Part shown: piece after piece, positions 8,074-13,842 of the stretch
Numbering within the stretch: position 1 is the first letter of the stretch
How the letters are laid out: each line of letters begins with the position of its first letter
Origin: Ruminococcus sp. YRD2003
GTDB taxonomy: Bacteria; Bacillota; Clostridia; Oscillospirales; Ruminococcaceae
NCBI GenBank assembly: GCA_900109435.1
Contig: FNZT01000007.1
Span: 1 to 64,000, forward strand
Direction of reading: 5' to 3'
Length of the DNA: 64,000 bases
Position numbers and translations under genes: made by a program
The notes under the pieces: generated by a model
Told to the model about the DNA's origin: nothing
The model's input: only the letters and a program-made list of their open reading frames with translations
The model's database searches: none

Positions 8074-8280
8074 TTATAATTCGATTTTGCACTTATAATT
8101 ACCGCAGGAAGCGTAGGCGAGCGTGTCAACGCTCCTTTTGATACATCTGCATTTTGCGGCATTATCATAGCTCCACTGGTCGCGCTGATAGGGCTGGATA
8201 TATCTGCAGGACGGGTCCCACCAGTATTTGCAGAATGCACAGCACTTTACGCCTTTAATGTTTACAACCACTTTACCCAT
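8074..8280 (-). CDS. Cys-rich miniprotein, last gene of AAA+ operon
   Basis: This 68-residue protein carries nine cysteines, with CCAFCKYWWDPSC near residue 13 and KCRC plus CGNYKC near the end. The CxxCxYW pattern and spacing of later Cys residues match the adjacent 77-aa product, so the two are probably paralogues and may bind zinc. There is no signal peptide. The ribosome site is weak, and the gap from the upstream gene is 12 bp, suggesting coupling. The function is unknown. Confidence 0.6.
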   Translation of the reverse strand: MGKVVVNIKGVKCCAFCKYWWDPSCRYIQPYQRDQWSYDNAAKCRCIKRSVDTLAYASCGNYKCKIEL

Positions 8281-8292
8281 TGATAAGCACCG

Positions 8293-8526
8293 TTATTTCA
8301 GACGTGACCACTTTGTAAAACTATTGGGACTGCAAGTGCAAGGCTGCTGTGGGAATGTTGATGAATTCTTCTTTCTGCATATTGCTGCGCTGCCGTTTGT
8401 GGTTGCTGCTGCGGTACTCATTTGAACTGCATTTCTAGCTCCTGTCCAATATTCACAGCCAGCACATAGCTTTTCGCCTGTGTTAGGGTATGTAGTAACG
8501 CTTCCGTTTGCTCCGATCCCTGCCAT
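8293..8526 (-). CDS. Cys-rich miniprotein, CxxCxYW type
   Basis: A 77-residue protein starting at ATG 8526 after AGGAGGTCATAAAT. It contains KLCAGCEYWTGAR at about 20-32 and a second group ICRKKN...CTC. It shares the CxxC(E/K)YW signature with the following 68-aa product. A zinc-ribbon-like fold is a reasonable inference. It belongs to the AAA+ operon by orientation and spacing, though an internal promoter cannot be excluded. Confidence 0.6.
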   Translation of the reverse strand: MAGIGANGSVTTYPNTGEKLCAGCEYWTGARNAVQMSTAAATTNGSAAICRKKNSSTFPQQPCTCSPNSFTKWSRLK

Positions 8527-8566
8527 ATTTATGACCTCCTAAACTAATGATTCTCAGCCTGTTATT

Positions 8567-8722
8567 TCATTCATATTCATCATATAAATCCGACAAGAAT
8601 TTATTGAAATAATCGTTGTTAATTGAAGCTCCATATTCTTTAGAGAGCTGCAATAATCTATTCGCTTCTTCCTCATTTTTTTCGACTCCATTGCCTTTTC
8701 GGTAAAAGGAATATGCAATCAA
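8567..8722 (-). CDS. Small Sel1-like ORF coupled to the membrane protein
   Basis: A 51-residue frame can start at TTG 8722, which overlaps the TGA stop of the upstream gene (TTGA). It contains AYSFYRKGNGVEKNEEEANR followed by LLQLSKEYGAS, close to one Sel1/TPR-like repeat. Sel1 repeats mediate protein contacts. It may be a translationally coupled adaptor or the leftover of a longer Sel1 protein; no independent ribosome site is visible. Confidence 0.4.
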   Translation of the reverse strand: MIAYSFYRKGNGVEKNEEEANRLLQLSKEYGASINNDYFNKFLSDLYDEYE

Positions 8723-9618
8723 TCATCTAAACTGATTTCCAGTGTTTCCCCTTCAACCATATTGCTTTCACATCCTGATGCTAATTCAAATTCTTCCGGA
8801 CTAAGCTTTGATATGTAATACTTTGTCCCATCATCCTTCTTTAGTATTACATACTTATCTCTAAATTCAGCGTATGCTAAATCGTGAACTAAACTAGGAA
8901 ATGTATTTTCGAACTTATAGTATGAATGGAAAACAGCGGCTTTCTCATAAAGGTCGTTTACATCAAAGATATAAAAACCTGGGATTAATTCTATTAACTT
9001 TTCTTTGGTTCTTGTTTCCACGAACTCCTTATACGGAATAGGAATATATTCGGAAAGACCAATGTAATGTGGTACATTTATCGGCTCATTAGATTGAGTC
9101 TGCTCTTTTATCTTCTGCTGACGTTCGTATTCCGGATTGATATAATCGATTCCCCTTGAAGATTCAAAATCAGGCGAATTCATACAGTATGAAATAAAAT
9201 CCTGGGTTGAAGCATATCCATGTGAATCAATGAATCTTTGGATCCTGCCCGGCATTGCATCCAGCTCAGTTTGTCTTTTCTGGTCTTTTTTCGCAGTCAC
9301 AAAGGCATATATTACTATAACAAAAAAAGGAACAGTTGCACATATCATATCAATTATTCCGGAAAATAGCATTGTTAACAGAGTGGATCCATCATATAAT
9401 TCTGGATCAGAAGATGCCCCCAAAAAACTAAATACGTATAAAGCAAACAGTATAGCTAAATAGATTATCATAAAAACGAAAGGGATCAAAAGAGACTTCA
9501 TAGCTGCTTTTTTATAGGGGACCCCTTTCTTACGTTCTTCATCATACTTAATACTTGTGGTCGGCAAAAGCAAAACGAAGTATATAATCAAACTTAAAGA
9601 AGAACAGCAACAACACAT
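8719..9618 (-). CDS. Membrane protein of the AAA+ operon, 299 aa
   Basis: The start is ATG 9618 behind GGAGCGAGGTGGTATC. The N-terminus MCCCCSSLSLIIYFVLLLPT has four consecutive cysteines and a first hydrophobic segment. Two more membrane spans lie near 45-68 and 82-108. The remaining ~190 residues are polar and probably cytoplasmic, with a helix-rich segment and a final acidic tail. No known domain is recognised. The Cys cluster could be acylated or bind metal. Position between small membrane proteins and Cys-rich miniproteins points to a role in the same complex. Confidence 0.7.
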   Translation of the reverse strand: MCCCCSSLSLIIYFVLLLPTTSIKYDEERKKGVPYKKAAMKSLLIPFVFMIIYLAILFALYVFSFLGASSDPELYDGSTLLTMLFSGIIDMICATVPFFVIVIYAFVTAKKDQKRQTELDAMPGRIQRFIDSHGYASTQDFISYCMNSPDFESSRGIDYINPEYERQQKIKEQTQSNEPINVPHYIGLSEYIPIPYKEFVETRTKEKLIELIPGFYIFDVNDLYEKAAVFHSYYKFENTFPSLVHDLAYAEFRDKYVILKKDDGTKYYISKLSPEEFELASGCESNMVEGETLEISLDD

Positions 9619-9644
9619 GATACCACCTCGCTCCTTTATTCCTT

Positions 9645-10031
9645 CTACGCATTCTTAAGTGTTAAGACTTGTTTCTCAACATAAGAAGTGATTTCTATCT
9701 TCTCACCCTCAATTCCTAATGATTGATTCATCAGTTGTCTTATATCATCTGGAACTTCATTTTCGTCAATATACTTTTGCTCAATAACAGTATCTTTTCT
9801 CCATTTTCCTTCTGGAAGTTTTGAATAGTTCTCAGACATATTCTTGAAACCGCTACCAACGCGCTTAATAAATGTTTGGGAACCTTCTACGGCTACATTA
9901 AGAACCGCTTTGATTTTTTCTGCAGCTTTAGCTAGCCATTGAATAATGTTTTTCCAATATGCGTGAATCAAAACTCCTGCTCCTGCAGCTAAAGCTGCGG
10001 CTGCTCCTATAACTAATAACGTACCTAACAT
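9645..10031 (-). CDS. Small membrane protein, tail-motif family (copy 2)
   Basis: This 128-residue protein has an Ala/Gly-rich N-terminal membrane helix (residues 2-24), an amphipathic stretch, then a soluble tail with NYSKLPEGKWRKDTV and DENEVPDDIRQLM. It is a paralogue of the 116-aa product at 10848-11198, which has NYSYNGKQWQKTTV and SSEIPDEIKSRM. The second motif also closes the AAA+ ATPase (DEKDVPLSIRNKI). Start ATG 10031 follows AAAGGAGTAATACT. It may be a membrane anchor or substrate handled by the ATPase; this is inference. Confidence 0.75.
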   Translation of the reverse strand: MLGTLLVIGAAAALAAGAGVLIHAYWKNIIQWLAKAAEKIKAVLNVAVEGSQTFIKRVGSGFKNMSENYSKLPEGKWRKDTVIEQKYIDENEVPDDIRQLMNQSLGIEGEKIEITSYVEKQVLTLKNA

Positions 10032-10035
10032 AGTA

Positions 10036-10458
10036 TTACTCCTTTTCTGGTCTTGTTACCTTGAATTTTTCTGGTGTGGTTTTTAATGCTTCGAGTCTGG
10101 AAAGTGTTTCAGAATCGTCAGTAAATGCTGAAAGCTTTAGACGTTGAGTTATATTGCTTTTAATCCATTTTTCATCGCTGCTATCTTTCTTTTTTCCATA
10201 AAGAACGATATCCATTACGACATTTTCGGGATCGTTTTCATGTATGCTTAACGTACACTCCCCACCATACATATCAACATTTTTTCGCTTTTCTTCATCT
10301 AGCATATAGCGGTCTATCTGCTTGCCAAGCTGATTGGTAAACTCACTAAATGATATAGGGGTTTTTTCAAGACTTTTACCCTTGTGATAAAAGAAAGCAA
10401 TAATTCCTGTTCCAATCGCTACAGCTGTACCTATGCCAAGAAATGGCAGAATATTCAT
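10036..10458 (-). CDS. Small membrane-anchored protein, GGxCT family (copy 2)
   Basis: A 140-residue protein with one N-terminal membrane helix (about 3-24, GIGTAVAIGTGIIAFFY), then a soluble domain containing MYGGECTLSIHENDPEN and SETLSRLEALKTTPEKFKV. The soluble part aligns with the preceding gene product (YHGGKCTISS and PTLSILRKLLKEKTEFNI), so the two are paralogues, one anchored and one not. Its ATG overlaps the upstream stop by 4 bp (ATGA), a sign of translational coupling. No family known to me. Confidence 0.75.
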   Translation of the reverse strand: MNILPFLGIGTAVAIGTGIIAFFYHKGKSLEKTPISFSEFTNQLGKQIDRYMLDEEKRKNVDMYGGECTLSIHENDPENVVMDIVLYGKKKDSSDEKWIKSNITQRLKLSAFTDDSETLSRLEALKTTPEKFKVTRPEKE

Positions 10459-10832
10459 CTTATCCCTCCTTTGCCTGGAGCGGCGATATTGAATTCTGTT
10501 TTCTCTTTCAGCAGTTTTCGGAGTATTGAAAGAGTTGGTTCGTCTTTACTGAATTCCTGATAATTGAATTTGCTTTTTATAGTTCTTTCTATGATCTTTT
10601 TTGTTGGATCCTCTTGATAATAAAGAACTGAAACAACAGTTAAAAACGTATTCTTTGTAAATTCATCGGATTCGACCATTGAAGAGATAGTACATTTCCC
10701 ACCATGATAAGCGCATTTGTTTTTCTTGCGGAATGTAATGATCTCGTTATCGACCAAACCATTATAGTATTTTAAGAATGATTCCCATGTAAACAGCTGT
10801 GGAGCTGCTTTGTTTTTATTGATTAATCCCAT
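10455..10832 (-). CDS. Small soluble protein, GGxCT family (copy 1)
   Basis: This 125-residue product, without a membrane segment, is the paralogue of the next gene's soluble domain. The shared positions are GG(K/E)CT(I/L)S near the middle and a C-terminal TLS-L-LLK-F-P pattern. ATG 10832 is chosen over an upstream GTG because GAGGTGGATAAT forms its ribosome site. The arrangement anchored/unanchored within a pair suggests a heteromeric assembly at the membrane. Function unknown. Confidence 0.7.
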   Translation of the reverse strand: MGLINKNKAAPQLFTWESFLKYYNGLVDNEIITFRKKNKCAYHGGKCTISSMVESDEFTKNTFLTVVSVLYYQEDPTKKIIERTIKSKFNYQEFSKDEPTLSILRKLLKEKTEFNIAAPGKGGIR

Positions 10833-10847
10833 ATTATCCACCTCGCT

Positions 10848-11198
10848 TTATTTGAGCGCCATTTCCAATTCTTCCGTCATATCCAATTGTGAGCCGCTTA
10901 CCATACGCGATTTGATCTCATCTGGAATTTCTGATGAAGAAACTTCTCGTGAAACAGTAGTTTTTTGCCATTGTTTTCCGTTATAAGAATAATTATCAGA
11001 TATTTCACTATTTACGCCGAGTTTTTCGCCCACAAAAGTCTTACAGCCAATTACTGTACCATCAACTTTATCCATTATCATAGCAGGTATAGATTGCAGC
11101 CACTGAAGAAAAGAAGCACGGAATTGCTCAATTAGTGTCATGATACCAAATGCAACAGCTTCGATGGCAAATTTTTTTATTATGGAAAATAAAAGCAT
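10848..11198 (-). CDS. Small membrane protein, tail-motif family (copy 1)
   Basis: A 116-residue product with a hydrophobic, partly amphipathic N-terminal half (MLLFSIIKKFAIEAVAFGIM and onward to about 42). The soluble C-terminal half contains NYSYNGKQWQKTTVSREVS and SEIPDEIKSRM. It is a paralogue of the 128-aa product at 9645-10031. It follows the AAA+ gene by 13 bp and starts behind AAAGGAGAGATTTCA. Short amphipathic N-termini of this kind also occur in pore-forming or membrane-remodelling peptides, so a toxin-like or scaffold role is possible. Confidence 0.75.
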   Translation of the reverse strand: MLLFSIIKKFAIEAVAFGIMTLIEQFRASFLQWLQSIPAMIMDKVDGTVIGCKTFVGEKLGVNSEISDNYSYNGKQWQKTTVSREVSSSEIPDEIKSRMVSGSQLDMTEELEMALK

Positions 11199-11211
11199 TG
11201 AAATCTCTCCT

Positions 11212-12147
11212 TTATATTATTTTATTTCGAATTGATAGAGGAACATCCTTTTCATCAACTATTTCGCTTTTTGTTACAACAGTATTAGATGCGGATTTAT
11301 TAGCTTTTTTACTTGCGATAATGCTCTCAACAGCAAGCGTGAAATCCTTTTCTGATACGACCGCAGAATCGTTTCTTGCGGCATTAAGGGCAGCCTTCAA
11401 AACAGCAGTAGATATATCACTTCCGCTCAAACCGTTATGTTCTTCCGCAAGCTTATGAATATCTGCATTTACTGGCATTTGAGAGGGAATATAATGCTTC
11501 CACAGTTTCTCGCGAAGTTCTGCATTTGGTAATTCAAATCGTATATGGTAATGTATTCGTCGCATAAAGGCTGAATCATAATTACTGATAAAATTAGTAG
11601 CGAAAATGACCATTCCTTCATAGGAATTAAGGAGTGTAAGCAATACTGAACGAGTCTGATTTACACTTACATCTGTTGCGCTGCTCATATCCGTTACACG
11701 CTTGCTGAGCAGAGCGTCTGCTTCGTCAAAGAATATTATGTCATCTTTATTGGTGGGATCGCTGAAAAGCTTTGAGAGATTCTTACTGGTCTCGCCAACG
11801 TATTTGGATTCAATGTCAGCGTAATTGACACAGATAAGCTTTTTGCCGAGTGCATCTGCAATTGCATGAGCTGACATACTTTTGCCGGTACCAGATTCGC
11901 CGTAAAGGTTGACGAACAGGTTTTTTCTTTCCTTCATTACGGAGCTGAGCCCCCAGTCCACGAAGACCTTTTTCCAATTCTTCTGGGCGCTGACAACAGT
12001 TTTTAACTCGTCAATTGTCTTGTCAGAAAGAATGAGATCAGAAAAAGTATAGATCGGTGCTGATTTATTGAACTGAACACCTTGCTGTACAGGTGCTTTG
12101 TTTTGATCATTCTGATTGTTTTTATTTGAATTTGGTATCAACGGCAT
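11212..12147 (-). CDS. AAA+ ATPase (FtsH/spastin-like module, no protease)
   Basis: A 311-residue classical AAA+ protein. Walker A is GESGTGKS at 83-90, Walker B IIFFDEAD at 137-144, sensor 1 ATN near 183-185 and arginine fingers MRR near 195-197, followed by the helical lid (LSGSDIST). There is no zinc protease or N-terminal substrate domain; residues 1-30 are Asn/Gln-rich. The C-terminal tail DEKDVPLSIRNKI resembles motifs in two membrane proteins encoded next to it. The family remodels or unfolds protein partners in ATP-driven hexamers. The operon context implies its clients are the neighbouring membrane proteins. Confidence 0.9.
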   Translation of the reverse strand: MPLIPNSNKNNQNDQNKAPVQQGVQFNKSAPIYTFSDLILSDKTIDELKTVVSAQKNWKKVFVDWGLSSVMKERKNLFVNLYGESGTGKSMSAHAIADALGKKLICVNYADIESKYVGETSKNLSKLFSDPTNKDDIIFFDEADALLSKRVTDMSSATDVSVNQTRSVLLTLLNSYEGMVIFATNFISNYDSAFMRRIHYHIRFELPNAELREKLWKHYIPSQMPVNADIHKLAEEHNGLSGSDISTAVLKAALNAARNDSAVVSEKDFTLAVESIIASKKANKSASNTVVTKSEIVDEKDVPLSIRNKII

Positions 12148-12277
12148 TTTTATCCTCCTTTATTTCGACCGCCGGAAACGGAGGTTTCTTACATTTACTC
12201 TCTTTGCATTGCGGACACGGATCAATCACGCATTTTATGAGCCCGAGTTTATAGGGACATTTCAAACATTTGAGCAT
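12122..12277 (-). CDS. CxxC miniprotein leading the AAA+ operon
   Basis: A 51-residue frame begins at ATG 12277 after an excellent ribosome site (AAAGGAGGAAGCAT) and overlaps the ATPase start by 26 bp. The sequence opens MLKCLKCPYKLGLIKC and continues with CPQCKESKC, giving three CxxC or CxxxC pairs, typical of a small zinc-binding protein. The overlap suggests coupled translation with the ATPase. It shows no clear relation to the two Cys-rich products at the other end of the operon. Confidence 0.65.
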   Translation of the reverse strand: MLKCLKCPYKLGLIKCVIDPCPQCKESKCKKPPFPAVEIKEDKNAVDTKFK

Positions 12278-12293
12278 ATGCTTCCTCCTTTGC

Positions 12294-12359
12294 TGACAGA
12301 AGTCTGCGAAAATGGTATAATTATTTGAGAATTGCCATAGATTTCTGCACTTTCTGTCA
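12294..12359. promoter_or_regulatory. Inverted repeat upstream of the AAA+ operon
   Basis: TGACAGAA (12294-12301) and TTCTGTCA (12352-12359) are perfect 8-bp inverted repeats spaced 50 bp, framing the region where the operon promoter must lie. No consensus minus-strand promoter was found between them. They could be operator half-sites for looping or chance. Confidence 0.3.
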
Positions 12360-12371
12360 TTAGTGCCGATT

Positions 12372-13511
12372 TCAACGATATATAGGCAGTTTTACAGCAA
12401 TGCCTGACGATGATTCTGACGGCGAATATACTTTTGATTCAAGCAGCTCCATACACGCTATCTTACGCTCCATAGAGGTATGAGCATAGCGATTTAGCGT
12501 AGTTTCCACGCTCGCGTGACCGAGTATCTCCGAGAGCGTCTTCACATCGAACCCTGCTTGAAGACAATTCGTAGCAAATGCGTGGCGAAGGCTATGAAAG
12601 CTGACTGACGGTAAATCTGCTTTTTTCAGTATTTGTTTGAAACGTCTCTGCAAGGTTCTTGGTTCAATTACTATCTCAGAATTCGATAAAACATAATGAT
12701 TATCAGCGCTGCGGGATTCCCGCAGCAGCTTCGTAATAAAATGTGGTATAGGAATAGTGCGACGTGATGTGCGGCTTTTCGGAGTATCTGCTATAATGCG
12801 TGTTTTGTGGCTTTCAGTACGTATACGCTGAACTGTTCGTCTGACGGTTATTAAGCTTTTCTCAAAGTCAATATCTCCCCACATCAGACCGCAGACCTCA
12901 CCTACACGAAGTCCCGTATACAAGCTCAGGAGTATACATAGAGCTGTCGGACTTAGGTTCTTTGTAAGGAACTTGCATAGCTGCCACTGCTGAGTATTTG
13001 AAAGCAAGGACTTCTCTTTTCTCTGCACTTTAGGAAGTGCCACATCTGCCAATATATTGCGAAATCCGTGAATCTTAGATATATACTTAGCCATAGTTTT
13101 GAAAACGATTATGATGTCGGAAACGTATTTAGCAGAAAGACCGGAATCTAGCTTTTTCTGAATATAGCTGTTAATCATTTGCACCGTCAGGGAATCATAG
13201 CGAAGTCCGCCAAATTCAGGCATGATATGCTTTTCGACCTTCATCTGATAGTTTGCGTAGGTTGAGAGCTTCACTCGAAGCTTTACTGCTGACAGCCACT
13301 CGTCAAATAGCTCTTTTACCGTCAGGCGGCAAGTAGTTTGAGGAGCGGTGACATTCACCTTCAATGGAACAAGCTTTGAACGCACCTCTGTGTAGGAGTA
13401 TCCGTATACAGAGCGATATTTAGCCTTTCCATAGCCATTATATCCGCATTTATACCGTCCCTCCCAGCGTCCGTCCTTGCGTTTATAAATGTTTTCTCCG
13501 CGGCGAGCCAT
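12372..13511 (-). CDS. Tyrosine recombinase / phage-type integrase
   Basis: A 379-residue integrase starting at ATG 13511 after AAGGAGGAGGAAGAGCT, a better start than the upstream one. The order is an N-terminal arm-binding segment (MARRGENIYKRKDGRWEGRY), a core-binding SAM-like domain (about 60-155), and a catalytic domain with the Arg in TGLRVGEV, HSLRHAFAT (HxxR), a His in GHAS and the Tyr in LNRYAHTS. All catalytic residues are present. It inserts or excises DNA at a site that is probably close by; no att repeat could be identified by eye. It may mobilise the AAA+ operon beside it. Confidence 0.9.
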   Translation of the reverse strand: MARRGENIYKRKDGRWEGRYKCGYNGYGKAKYRSVYGYSYTEVRSKLVPLKVNVTAPQTTCRLTVKELFDEWLSAVKLRVKLSTYANYQMKVEKHIMPEFGGLRYDSLTVQMINSYIQKKLDSGLSAKYVSDIIIVFKTMAKYISKIHGFRNILADVALPKVQRKEKSLLSNTQQWQLCKFLTKNLSPTALCILLSLYTGLRVGEVCGLMWGDIDFEKSLITVRRTVQRIRTESHKTRIIADTPKSRTSRRTIPIPHFITKLLRESRSADNHYVLSNSEIVIEPRTLQRRFKQILKKADLPSVSFHSLRHAFATNCLQAGFDVKTLSEILGHASVETTLNRYAHTSMERKIACMELLESKVYSPSESSSGIAVKLPIYR

Positions 13512-13637
13512 AGCTCTTCCTCCTCCTTGACCATATTTCTGACGCACTAAAACTGTTATTTATAACAAAGCAGACCGGTTCTGATTGTCGAAACTGCTGA
13601 TTTTTATTTCTTATTAGTGAACAATTATCAAAATCTG

Positions 13638-13666
13638 TTGAATGATATTTCTTTTTGTGTTAAAAT
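13638..13666 (+). promoter_or_regulatory. Promoter of a short RNA upstream of the NACHT gene
   Basis: TTGAAT (13638-13643), 17 nt, TAAAAT (13661-13666). It is followed within 60 bp by a terminator, so a transcript of about 55 nt is predicted. Confidence 0.6.
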
Positions 13667-13672
13667 CATACA

Positions 13673-13728
13673 TATAAAGTTCAACGTATGATCGCCGTAA
13701 ATTGCAGAAATTTGCGGCGTATTTTTTT
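13673..13728 (+). ncRNA. Candidate short RNA C with repeat-matching hairpin
   Basis: The predicted ~55-nt RNA consists of a short leader and the hairpin GCCGTAAATT-GCAGA-AATTTGCGGC followed by T7. Its 3' arm (ATTTGCGGC) is complementary to GCCGCAAAT at 13819-13827, just upstream of the NACHT ribosome site. It could therefore act on the downstream mRNA, or be only a terminator of a leader transcript. Confidence 0.4.
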
Positions 13729-13827
13729 GACAATGAGCCTCAGATATGGTACACTTATTACGTCAATTAAATCATATCATGACGGAGAATAGAATCTGCC
13801 GCAAAAACAGTATGATTTGCCGCAAAT
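13694..13827. repeat. GCCGYAAA repeats upstream of the NACHT gene
   Basis: Direct copies of GCCG(T/C)AAA lie at 13694-13701, 13798-13805 and 13819-13826, and an inverted copy (TTTGCGGC) at 13711-13718. The first and third are both preceded by GTATGAT. AAATCATA (13769-13776) also has an inverted partner TATGATTT (13811-13818). The layout suggests an operator region or RNA pairing sites. Confidence 0.5.
13727..13755 (+). promoter_or_regulatory. Promoter of the NACHT-like gene
   Basis: TTGACA (13727-13732), 17 nt, TACACT (13750-13755). The -35 box overlaps the end of the T run terminating RNA C. A leader of about 80 nt precedes ATG 13843 with ribosome site GGGAGGTGTGAT. Confidence 0.7.
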
Positions 13828-13842
13828 ATCGGGAGGTGTGAT

